Below the pieces are notes generated by a model that worked only from the letters and a program-made list of their open reading frames with translations, had not been told where the DNA came from and did not search any database. A stretch of DNA of 5,444 bases from CAYRHN01 sp964424115 (lineage in GTDB: Bacteria; Chloroflexota; Anaerolineae; Anaerolineales; Anaerolineaceae): NCBI GenBank assembly GCA_964424115.1, contig CAYRHN010000050.1, positions 1 through 5,444 of the forward strand, written 5' to 3'. A program made the position numbers and the translations under genes. Shown in pieces: positions 1 through 5,444 of the stretch (position 1 is the stretch's first letter; every line of letters begins with the position of its first letter).

Positions 1-1590
1 GGGCTGCTGGCATTGGGCTTAAGCGGTGTGCTCACCGCCAACATGATCTCGGCTCTGCTGGCGCAGCAAATCCGGCAGATTGGCGTGATGAAAGCCGTGG
101 GCGGGCGGGCTCGCCAGGTGGCGGTGATTTACTTCGGGATGGTCCTGTTCCTGGGCTTGATGGGGCTGGTGGTCGGGATACCGCTGGCAGTGCTGGCCGG
201 GCGCGGCTATGCCAGTTTTGCCGCCGGGATGCTGAACTTTCAAATCTTCAGCGATACGATCCCCTTCTGGGCATTTGCTTTGCAAGCCGGAGTGGGGCTG
301 CTCATCCCTTTGGCCGCCGCCGCTTTTCCCATCCTGCGCGGCAGCCGGGTCACGGTGCGCCAGGCCATCAACGACTATGGGATTGCCGGCGTTTCCACCA
401 CGCGATTATCTATCAGTGATCTACCATCCACCATCTTCTCGCGGCCCTTCCTGCTCTCACTTCGCAACACCTTTCGCCGCCGCGCTCGCCTGGCGCTGAC
501 GCTGGTCACGCTGGCGGCAGGCGGGGCGGGGTTCATCGTCGCCATGAACGTGCTGGCCTCGATGGATTCGACTGTGGCCGCCCGATATGATGCCGCCCGG
601 TACGACGTGCAGTTTTGGTTCAGCCAGCCCTACCCCGCAGCGCGCGTGGAGAAAACCATCCGCTCTCTGGATGGGGTGGCTATGGTGGAAAGCTGGGGCG
701 GGGCCAAAGCAGAGCTGGTATATCCCGACGGCACGCTGAGCAACCGCTACAACCTGGTCGCCCCGCCATCCACCACCCTGTTGATGACCGAGCTTCCCGT
801 CATCGCCGGGCGCTGGCTGCGGCCGGATGACACCAATGCTCTGGTGGTAAACCATGCCTTACTCTCGAAAGAACCCGGCCTGGAGGTTGGCAGCCAGGTG
901 ACCCTGCGCATTGGCGGAACCGAGCAGACCTGGCAGGTGGTAGGTGTGGTGCAGGAGATCATGTCGCTGCCGGCAGCCTACGCCAACCAGGAGGCTTTCG
1001 TCGCGGCTACCGGCCTGAGCGGGCTGACGCAGAGCGTGGTGGTGGTGACGGATGACCGGGCGCCCGAAGCGGTGGCGGAGATCACCCAACGAATGGAAGG
1101 CGCGTTATCTGCCGCCGGGCTGGACGTGAGCGCCAGCCAGCAGTTAGCCCAGGTGCGCAAGGCCATCGAAGAACACCTGCTGATCCTGGCCTCGTTCCTG
1201 GTGATGATGTCGGTGTTAGTGCTGATCGTCGGCGGATTGGGGTTAGCCTCAACTATGAGCATCAATGTGCTCGAGCGCCAGCGCGAGATTGGCGTGCTGC
1301 GCGCCATCGGCGCTTCGACCGCGGCGGTGCTGCGCATCATCGTGGCCGAGGGGATGATCATTGGCGGATTGAGCTGGGGTCTGGCGGTGGCGCTGGCCTG
1401 GCCGGTCAGCCGCTTCGTGAGCTACACCTTTGGCATGACGTTTTTCGAAGCACCCCTGCGGTTTGCCGTTTCGCCGCTGGGGATGGTGTTGTGGCTGGGA
1501 ATCGCTTTGCTGCTGGCGGCCCTGGCCAGCTTTTACCCGGCCTGGAACGCCGCTCAAATGACCGTGCGCCAGACGCTGGCGTATGAATAA
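1..1590 (+). CDS. FtsX/MacB-like ABC transporter permease, C-terminal part (5' end outside window)
   Basis: This is a membrane subunit of a type VII (MacB/LolCE-like) ABC system. Such systems use ATP to move lipids, lipoproteins, peptides or drugs across or out of the membrane. The reading frame is open from base 1, so the N-terminus is missing and the TTG at 13 is only an internal codon. The 529 visible residues show the end of a first FtsX domain: hydrophobic segments near 1-17, 44-66 and 92-112, and the cytoplasmic loop QQIRQIGVMKAVGG near 22-35. A membrane segment follows at about 162-186. An extracytoplasmic MacB_PCD-like domain spans about 187-390. A second FtsX domain covers about 392-524, with the matching loop ERQREIGVLRAIGAS near 425-439. 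Two FtsX domains in one chain fit the long permeases of roughly 800 residues. The partner ATPase is not in view and is expected upstream. The substrate cannot be inferred. Two small genes follow on the same strand. Confidence 0.93.
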   Translation, partial: GLLALGLSGVLTANMISALLAQQIRQIGVMKAVGGRARQVAVIYFGMVLFLGLMGLVVGIPLAVLAGRGYASFAAGMLNFQIFSDTIPFWAFALQAGVGLLIPLAAAAFPILRGSRVTVRQAINDYGIAGVSTTRLSISDLPSTIFSRPFLLSLRNTFRRRARLALTLVTLAAGGAGFIVAMNVLASMDSTVAARYDAARYDVQFWFSQPYPAARVEKTIRSLDGVAMVESWGGAKAELVYPDGTLSNRYNLVAPPSTTLLMTELPVIAGRWLRPDDTNALVVNHALLSKEPGLEVGSQVTLRIGGTEQTWQVVGVVQEIMSLPAAYANQEAFVAATGLSGLTQSVVVVTDDRAPEAVAEITQRMEGALSAAGLDVSASQQLAQVRKAIEEHLLILASFLVMMSVLVLIVGGLGLASTMSINVLERQREIGVLRAIGASTAAVLRIIVAEGMIIGGLSWGLAVALAWPVSRFVSYTFGMTFFEAPLRFAVSPLGMVLWLGIALLLAALASFYPAWNAAQMTVRQTLAYE

Positions 1591-1622
1591 TCAACGGCGC
1601 TATCAAACATAAGAAATACAAT

Positions 1623-1627
1623 AGGAG
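1623..1627 (+). promoter_or_regulatory. Shine-Dalgarno site for the 41-aa micropeptide
   Basis: AGGAG lies 8 bases before the ATG at 1636, in an A-rich leader of 45 bases after the permease stop. It is among the best ribosome-binding sites in the window and is the main reason to treat the short ORF as a gene. The hexamer ATACAA flanks it on both sides (1616-1621 and 1628-1633). Confidence 0.75.
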
Positions 1628-1635
1628 ATACAACA

Positions 1636-1761
1636 ATGAATAAGAAAAAATGGATCATCCCCGCTTCCATTCTAATTGTGCTGGTTCTAATCGCCGTTGG
1701 GATCTACCTTGGCGGCAGCAGCCTGGTGCAGATGCTCCAGGCCCACATGGGAGGGTTTTGA
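1636..1761 (+). CDS. Putative 41-aa single-pass membrane micropeptide
   Basis: I do not recognise a family. The ORF has 41 codons plus TGA. The product starts MNKKKW and then has a hydrophobic stretch at about residues 7-27 (rich in Ile, Leu, Val, Ala). A short, mildly polar tail follows, with SSLVQMLQAHMGGF at residues 28-41. Lysines at 3-5 before the hydrophobic stretch suggest an N-in single-pass helix with the tail outside. There is no lipobox cysteine, and a cleaved signal peptide would leave almost no mature product. Support comes from the AGGAG site 8 bases upstream, the 45-base spacing from the permease stop, and the TGATG overlap with the methyltransferase start. By analogy with small membrane proteins such as AcrZ, it may bind and tune the adjacent ABC exporter; this is inference. 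The alternative is a leader ORF whose role is to drive translation of the methyltransferase. Confidence 0.72.
   Translation: MNKKKWIIPASILIVLVLIAVGIYLGGSSLVQMLQAHMGGF
1749..1755 (+). promoter_or_regulatory. Shine-Dalgarno site fixing the methyltransferase start
   Basis: GGGAGGG lies inside the last codons of the micropeptide, 5 bases before the ATG at 1761. It supports 1761 over the in-frame upstream ATG at 1650, which would add a 37-residue extension with no methyltransferase character that overlaps the micropeptide. The arrangement fits translational coupling. Confidence 0.78.
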
Positions 1762-2402
1762 TGTCTCAATTTCATTCGCACACAGCCCCGGCCAGGACCG
1801 AGGGGATCTTGATCCGGTGGGCATCCGCTTATGATTTTCTGACCAACCTGTTAACCTTTGGGCAGGCGGGCCGCTTGCGCAAGATGACGATTGATGTGTC
1901 CCTGCTCAAGCCAGGTGAGAACCTGCTGGATGTGGGCTGCGGTACGGGAGGCGTGACCATTCCTGGTAAATTGCGGGTTGGGCCTGGCGGGGAAGCGGCT
2001 GGCGTTGACCCCTCTCCTGAGATGATCGCGGTGGCGCAGCGCAAAGCGCAGCGGAAAGGCCTGCAGATCGATTTCCGCGTGGGTGTGATCGAGGCGCTGC
2101 CATTTCCAGATGCATCTTTCGATGTGGTCACGGCCAGTTTGATGATCCATCATCTACCCTCAGACGACCTGCAGCGCAAGGGATTTGCCGAAATCTACCG
2201 GGTGCTCAAGCCAGACGGGCGCCTTTTGATTGCTGATTTGATTGGCCCTCGGTCGTCTTTCAGTCTGGCGATGATCCTGCATCATCGAAAGGAGCTGGAT
2301 TCTGAAAAGTGGATCCGTACGCTCGAGCAGGTGGGATTCCGCGAAGCGGCTCATCTGGATCAGTATTTCTCGATGATTGGGTTCATCCGCGCAGTGAAGT
2401 GA
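1761..2402 (+). CDS. Class I SAM-dependent methyltransferase (UbiE/Methyltransf_11-like)
   Basis: This cytosolic enzyme is predicted to transfer a methyl group from S-adenosylmethionine to an unidentified, probably small-molecule, acceptor. The 213 residues show the Rossmann-type signature. Motif I is LLDVGCGTGG at about 55-64. The acidic end of strand 2 is GVDPSPEMI at about 82-90. The motif around strand 4 is ALPFPDASFDVV at about 112-123, followed by MIHHLP. Motif III is RVLKPDGRLLIADL at about 147-160. The N-terminal YDFLTNLLTFG stretch resembles small UbiE-like enzymes of unknown substrate. Length is normal for the family and I see no break in the frame. It starts inside the micropeptide stop (TGATG) and probably shares its transcript with the permease. 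It could modify the exported compound or a lipid or quinone. UbiE itself is not supported, because no quinone biosynthesis gene is nearby. Confidence 0.92.
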   Translation: MSQFHSHTAPARTEGILIRWASAYDFLTNLLTFGQAGRLRKMTIDVSLLKPGENLLDVGCGTGGVTIPGKLRVGPGGEAAGVDPSPEMIAVAQRKAQRKGLQIDFRVGVIEALPFPDASFDVVTASLMIHHLPSDDLQRKGFAEIYRVLKPDGRLLIADLIGPRSSFSLAMILHHRKELDSEKWIRTLEQVGFREAAHLDQYFSMIGFIRAVK

Positions 2403-2420
2403 TCTTCGGCGCTGCGACAT

Positions 2421-2463
2421 TTCCGTGGGATCGTACCTCATCAGGGGTCCCGATCTCACGGAA
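2421..2463 (+). terminator. Long hairpin after the methyltransferase; terminator or 3' RNA element without a U-tract
   Basis: The arms 2421-2433 (TTCCGTGGGATCG) and 2451-2463 (CGATCTCACGGAA) pair over 13 positions. An inner stem, ACCTC (2435-2439) with GGGGT (2444-2448), closes an ATCA loop. One base (2434) and two bases (2449-2450) form the small internal loop. The two non-Watson-Crick positions, 2428 with 2456 and 2438 with 2445, are G-U wobbles in plus-strand RNA but A-C mismatches in minus-strand RNA, so the structure suits the plus transcript. It starts 18 bases after the methyltransferase stop in a 110-base convergent gap. No U-run follows on either strand, so it is not a textbook intrinsic terminator. 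It may terminate inefficiently, protect the 3' end or block readthrough into the opposing operon. Confidence 0.6.
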
Positions 2464-2512
2464 GGGTCCATCCGATTTCCAGCATGCCGTGGCAAAGAAT
2501 TCTATCTTAGGA

Positions 2513-3151
2513 TTAATCAGCTGGCGGCTCCTCGAATGTCACCTCAGGCATCTTACGATCAAAGAAAATGTTCTTATGACTGACGCTCATCGATAGGGCA
2601 ACTGCCAGATCCGCCTTGATGATTCCCAGGTGTCTTGCCGCGGCAGCAATGCGCGTCTGACAGCGCGCATCCACGTTATTCAGGCTGGCAATTTTTGCCG
2701 CAGATCCCACTGCAATGCCCAGGTCAATACTTCGAATCTGGCAAATCGGTCCAGGGAACTCCCAATCCTCCATCCCCTCCGGTTTTTGGTGCTCGCGAGC
2801 CCGTAAAAACTCCGCGCAGGTTGCATAACCGCATGCCCCACAGTCATATACCGGAGGATACCATTTGGCCAGCCCAATAAACAGCACCAAATCCAGCTTT
2901 TCAGCAGTTTCCGCATCGCGAAACCAGATGGGTGACTTTAGCTTGGTGCCACGCTCGCGCAGCCAGGTAGCTAGGCGTGCCAGAGTTTCTCGGTCTTCCA
3001 CAATCACGGTCTCAATAAATGATTTCGCCCCCCTGGATAATAACTGCCCGCCGCTCTTTGGCGCTGTCATCGCTGCTACCGCGCCAAGCTCGGCTACGTG
3101 GCGAAGAGCGTTCATAAATATTTTATGTTGAAACATTTCTTGCTGGTTCAT
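2513..3151 (-). CDS. DUF2148 ferredoxin-domain protein (4Fe-4S binding)
   Basis: This 212-residue protein matches the DUF2148 / COG4739 type, described in databases as uncharacterised proteins containing a ferredoxin domain. The Cys motif YDCGACGYATCAEF is at about 103-115 (C104, C107, C112). A fourth Cys is at 137 in GPICQIRSIDLGIAVGSAA, which is the usual spacing for this family's 4Fe-4S cluster. There is no signal peptide or membrane segment, so it should be cytosolic. The function of the family is unknown; electron transfer or redox sensing is an inference. I chose ATG at 3151 because GAGG lies 8 bases before it. The in-frame TTG at 3172 would add seven residues and has no better site. 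It follows the ChrB-domain gene by 75 bases on the same strand and ends facing the methyltransferase. Confidence 0.9.
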   Translation of the reverse strand: MNQQEMFQHKIFMNALRHVAELGAVAAMTAPKSGGQLLSRGAKSFIETVIVEDRETLARLATWLRERGTKLKSPIWFRDAETAEKLDLVLFIGLAKWYPPVYDCGACGYATCAEFLRAREHQKPEGMEDWEFPGPICQIRSIDLGIAVGSAAKIASLNNVDARCQTRIAAAARHLGIIKADLAVALSMSVSHKNIFFDRKMPEVTFEEPPAD

Positions 3152-3159
3152 CACTTCAT

Positions 3160-3163
3160 CCTC
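3160..3163 (-). promoter_or_regulatory. Shine-Dalgarno site fixing the DUF2148 start
   Basis: On the minus strand GAGG lies 8 bases before ATG 3151. It decides between this start and the in-frame TTG at 3172. An ATG between the two is out of frame and reaches a stop after two codons. Confidence 0.6.
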
Positions 3164-3226
3164 TACTCGCAACTTTCTCGTTTTGCCAGAGTGCGATGTT
3201 TTTATCGATGAGCAATTCTGGGTTTA

Positions 3227-3661
3227 CTATGTTTTCGCCACATCAAGACGGCACCAGGCATAGAGGGCATCATAGACCTCGAACTGGTGCGCCAGATTCT
3301 CCAAATCCTCCGGGAAGCGCAGGCTGTAACCCGAGGCAATCGCTTCTAATCCACGCGCGATGGGATCTTTGTCGATGTCCTCGGCCACGTCGGCTGAATG
3401 GATGATCTGCGCCAGGCGAATCAGACCGGGCTCTTTCAGGTCATACTTGAGCATGATCGATTCGAATGAGCAGCGATTTTCATGATGGCCCAACTCTACA
3501 CCCGGAGCATCGAATGGAATGGCCCCCATCTCCTTGGCGACTCGATCAATTTCGCCTTTGGGGACGAACAGAAATTCCGCCTCATTGTCGACAAATCGGG
3601 AGATCAACCACGGGCAGGCCACGCGGTCGACATGGACGTGAGAACGAGTAACCCATTTCAT
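3227..3661 (-). CDS. Stand-alone ChrB-type chromate-resistance domain protein
   Basis: The 144 residues match the C-terminal domain of ChrB (Chrome_Resist family) over the whole length. Conserved blocks are HVHVDRVACPWLISRF at 8-23, AEFLFVPKGEI at 28-38, GAIPFDAPGVELGH at 46-59 with CSF at 64-66, and VYDALYAWCR at 129-138. In proteobacterial chr operons, full-length ChrB has an extra N-terminal domain and is tied to chromate-responsive control of chrA. Here only the C-terminal domain is present and no chrA is visible, so a role in chromate resistance is weakly supported. A metal- or oxidant-handling enzyme or sensor is equally possible. It is probably cytosolic. An AAAGGG site lies 8 bases before ATG 3661, and the start is 15 bases after the phosphotransferase stop, so the two are very likely cotranscribed. 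Confidence 0.9.
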   Translation of the reverse strand: MKWVTRSHVHVDRVACPWLISRFVDNEAEFLFVPKGEIDRVAKEMGAIPFDAPGVELGHHENRCSFESIMLKYDLKEPGLIRLAQIIHSADVAEDIDKDPIARGLEAIASGYSLRFPEDLENLAHQFEVYDALYAWCRLDVAKT

Positions 3662-3669
3662 TCGTTTTG

Positions 3670-3675
3670 CCCTTT
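3670..3675 (-). promoter_or_regulatory. Shine-Dalgarno site of the ChrB-domain gene
   Basis: AAAGGG on the minus strand lies 8 bases before ATG 3661 and directly beyond the stop codon of the phosphotransferase. It confirms the start and the tight operon junction. Confidence 0.6.
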
Positions 3676-3676
3676 C

Positions 3677-4603
3677 TTATATCTCTGAAAGAATTTGATC
3701 TAATTCCGCGGCAGCGGCTTCCCTGAGCTCGGGGGAAAGCGCGACGGCGGTGATATCACTCTGGGCGCAGGCCACCCACCATGCCGCCATAAAATCATCA
3801 TCGACGGGTCCCTCTTCCAGGTAACCGGCCAACACGGCCGCCCGGTCTTCTGGGGCGCGGTAGCGGCGCAGGTCATTGACCGGGTGACTGAAGTAAGCAT
3901 CGCCAAAGTCAATAATGCCAGTCAGCTTCCCAGTCGCCGGGTCCACAAAAGTATGCTCCGGTCCGGGGTTGGAATGCAACGCGACAATCTGCTTTTTAGC
4001 CGGCAGGGTGAGCATCAGGCGGCGGCCGATGATCTCCGGCGCAAGCGGATAGTTCCAGACCTTTCCCTCCTTGTGGATCATCTCGGCCAGATCATCGAAC
4101 ACGCTGCCCATGCGCCAGCGGATATCCACCGCGGACTGGTCGCCGAAGAACAGGTTGCTTTCGCGCAGCGGTTCCTGGGGAATGCTGTGAACCCGACGAA
4201 GCATACTGCCCAGCCCTTTTAGTGCTGTTCGACGGCTTTCCCCTTCGAGTTTTGCGTTGCGAAAAGCAATCCCCGGCATGCGCGTCATCAAGGTGTATTC
4301 GATCAAAGGCTCTGGGTGCCCGTGCCCGATGACCCTGGGCACGTTCAATCCTTTCACCCCTTCGAGTTGTTGAAGAAAGACCACTTCCTTTTTCAGGCTG
4401 GTGCGCGGACGCAGCTTGTGCGGGCGCTGGGTCTTGAGAAGATAGGCATCATCGATGAAGTAGGTGCGCGCTTCACCGCCGGTTTCGTCCACCGCGGTCA
4501 CGCATTGGGCGGTGGGGAGGTGCCGGCGAGCCAACGTGAGAACTTGCTCCTCGCTCAATACGGGGTCCGGGGCTTCCGGCTGAACATAATAATCTTTCGG
4601 CAT
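3677..4603 (-). CDS. APH-like phosphotransferase family protein with altered catalytic loop
   Basis: The 308 residues have the kinase-like fold of the aminoglycoside/choline phosphotransferase family, whose members transfer the ATP gamma-phosphate to small molecules. Visible landmarks are AYLLKTQR with the likely ATP-anchoring Lys57, SLKKEVVFLQQL with Glu73, a hinge near YTLMTRMPG at 103-111, the catalytic loop HSNPGPEHTFVD at 210-221, and IIDFGDA at 230-236 with metal-binding Asp232. The usual loop is HxDxxxxN. Here the catalytic Asp position is Asn212 and the metal-ligand Asn position is His217. An EH ending occurs in related phosphotransferases, but the Asp-to-Asn change is unusual. I chose ATG at 4603 because AAGGAG lies 7 bases upstream; an in-frame start at 4657 would overlap the ABC gene. 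The substrate is unknown and drug resistance should not be assumed. The gene follows the ABC gene by 17 bases. Confidence 0.88.
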   Translation of the reverse strand: MPKDYYVQPEAPDPVLSEEQVLTLARRHLPTAQCVTAVDETGGEARTYFIDDAYLLKTQRPHKLRPRTSLKKEVVFLQQLEGVKGLNVPRVIGHGHPEPLIEYTLMTRMPGIAFRNAKLEGESRRTALKGLGSMLRRVHSIPQEPLRESNLFFGDQSAVDIRWRMGSVFDDLAEMIHKEGKVWNYPLAPEIIGRRLMLTLPAKKQIVALHSNPGPEHTFVDPATGKLTGIIDFGDAYFSHPVNDLRRYRAPEDRAAVLAGYLEEGPVDDDFMAAWWVACAQSDITAVALSPELREAAAAELDQILSEI

Positions 4604-4610
4604 ATGCGTT

Positions 4611-4616
4611 CTCCTT
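4611..4616 (-). promoter_or_regulatory. Shine-Dalgarno site fixing the phosphotransferase start
   Basis: AAGGAG on the minus strand lies 7 bases before ATG 4603, in the 17-base gap after the ABC gene stop. It rules out the longer reading from 4657, which would add 18 residues encoded inside the ABC gene. Confidence 0.75.
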
Positions 4617-4620
4617 GAAA

Positions 4621-5444
4621 CTACGATTTTGCAAGAACCGGCGTGTCGGTGCGCCAATCCCAGCCGGCGGACTCCAATTCCAGCAGGGCGGCAAAGCGTC
4701 CGCCTTTTTGGATCAATACCGCGGGTGTACCTGTTTCCATGACGCGCCCGTTTTCGAGCACGATCACCCTGTCCGCCTCTCGGGCGGTGGAGAGACGGTG
4801 AGCCACCGTCAGGATGGCCCGCTGGTGGCGCGAAGATTCGGCCAGCAATGCCTGGCGGAAGGCAGCCTCGCTGGCGCTGTCGATGGCCGAGGTGGCCTCG
4901 TCAAATAGGAGCACGACCGGATCCCAGATCAGGGCGCGCACCAGTGAGAGCATCTGGCGCTGTCCAGAGGAGAGCTGCACACCACTGCCTGAGCCGTTAT
5001 TGATGAGGGTTTCATAACCATTGGGTAAAGCCAGGATCAAGGCCTCCGCTCCAGCGATTCGCACGGCGCGTTCGACAGCATCAAACGGCACGCTATGGTC
5101 ACCCAGGGTCAGGTTGTCCAGCACCGTTCCGCTGAACAACTGCACGGCCTGGGGCACCACACCAATGACGGTGCGCCTTTCGGTCTCATTTAACTGGCGC
5201 GGGTCCATCGCGTCCACCTGGATCGAACCTTCCCAGGGCGCATACAGCCCGCCTAACAGGTTTAGAATACTGCTCTTCCCGGCCCCGGTGCGCCCGACCA
5301 GGGCGACATGCTCGCCCGGTACCACGGAAAAACTCACATTCTGCAGCACAGGTTGGCCATCAACGTAGCCAAAGGTCAGGTTACGGATATCGATCCCGCC
5401 TGTCTGTTGAGTTCTGTTGCCCGCAGCAGCCTGTGTTTGTTCCT
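4621..5444 (-). CDS. ABC exporter nucleotide-binding domain (ABCB/MsbA-type), C-terminal part; N-terminus outside window
   Basis: The frame stays open to the window edge, so this is the last 273 residues of a longer protein. The GTG at 5349 is an internal codon, because conserved NBD sequence (IDIRNLTFGY) precedes it. Counting from the window edge, the A-loop Tyr is at 26, Walker A GRTGAGKS at 50-57, the Q-loop Gln at 98 (VVPQ), signature LSSGQ at 157-161, Walker B VVLLFDE at 176-182 with catalytic Glu182, D-loop SAID at 185-188 and H-loop His215. All ATPase residues are present. The only change is LSSGQ in place of LSGGQ. The wording of these motifs is that of exporters with fused membrane and ATPase domains, so a six-helix membrane domain is expected upstream; it is not seen. 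The cargo is unknown. It leads the visible minus-strand operon. Confidence 0.93.
   Translation of the reverse strand, partial: EQTQAAAGNRTQQTGGIDIRNLTFGYVDGQPVLQNVSFSVVPGEHVALVGRTGAGKSSILNLLGGLYAPWEGSIQVDAMDPRQLNETERRTVIGVVPQAVQLFSGTVLDNLTLGDHSVPFDAVERAVRIAGAEALILALPNGYETLINNGSGSGVQLSSGQRQMLSLVRALIWDPVVLLFDEATSAIDSASEAAFRQALLAESSRHQRAILTVAHRLSTAREADRVIVLENGRVMETGTPAVLIQKGGRFAALLELESAGWDWRTDTPVLAKS

Noticed and set aside
1616..1633. Direct repeat ATACAA on both sides of the micropeptide Shine-Dalgarno
   Set aside because: Six bases in an A-rich leader can recur by chance, and no operator symmetry is visible.
1650..1760. Longer methyltransferase reading from ATG 1650
   Set aside because: The extra 37 residues have no methyltransferase features and lie over the micropeptide in another frame. 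The strong GGGAGGG site supports 1761.
2309..2596. 95-codon plus-strand ORF across the convergent gap
   Set aside because: It overlaps both neighbours, contains the hairpin, has no recognisable domain and no convincing ribosome-binding site.
3152..3172. TTG start for the DUF2148 protein
   Set aside because: It adds seven residues that have no family support, while ATG 3151 has GAGG at proper spacing.
3164..3226. Possible promoter or terminator between the ChrB-domain and DUF2148 genes
   Set aside because: I find no convincing -35/-10 pair and only a 4-base inverted repeat (CGAT/ATCG), which is too weak to call.
4316..4618. 100-codon plus-strand ORF opposite the phosphotransferase
   Set aside because: It is a shadow of a well-supported gene on the other strand with no family features.
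4604..4657. Upstream start for the phosphotransferase
   Set aside because: It would overlap the ABC gene by 37 bases, and the AAGGAG site sits directly before ATG 4603.
5349..5349. GTG 5349 as the real start of the ABC protein
   Set aside because: Conserved NBD residues, including the A-loop Tyr, lie upstream in the same open frame, so the gene continues past the window edge.

Overview
The window looks like chromosomal DNA of a free-living bacterium with fairly high GC. I see no transposase, integrase, phage gene, tRNA, rRNA or CRISPR array. Gene content (a MacB/FtsX-type exporter, a ferredoxin-domain DUF2148 protein, a stand-alone ChrB-type chromate-resistance domain) and protein style fit Chloroflexota (Anaerolineae-like). 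That assignment is an inference from family resemblance and is not proven by any marker gene here.

The layout is two convergent gene blocks. The plus-strand block (1-2402) holds the C-terminal part of an FtsX/MacB-like ABC permease. A 41-codon ORF (1636-1761) for a single-pass membrane micropeptide follows, and then a class I SAM-dependent methyltransferase (1761-2402). The micropeptide has a strong Shine-Dalgarno sequence, and its stop codon overlaps the methyltransferase start (TGATG), so the two are probably translationally coupled. A long hairpin (2421-2463) lies 18 bases after the methyltransferase stop, in the convergent gap. Its only non-Watson-Crick pairs are G-U wobbles in the plus-strand RNA.

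The minus-strand block, in transcription order (5444 down to 2513), holds four genes. These are the nucleotide-binding domain of an exporter-type ABC protein (cut by the window edge), an APH-like phosphotransferase (4603-3677), a ChrB-domain protein (3661-3227) and a DUF2148 iron-sulfur protein (3151-2513). The first three are 15-17 bases apart, with a ribosome-binding site directly before each start, so they look like one operon. DUF2148 follows after 75 bases and may be part of it.

The plus block probably exports a substrate and modifies a small molecule, with the micropeptide a candidate accessory subunit. The minus block combines export, a kinase-fold protein and two proteins with redox or metal-stress associations, but no shared pathway can be read from the sequence. 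The features most worth a second look are the micropeptide, the intergenic RNA hairpin, and the phosphotransferase whose catalytic Asp position is Asn.
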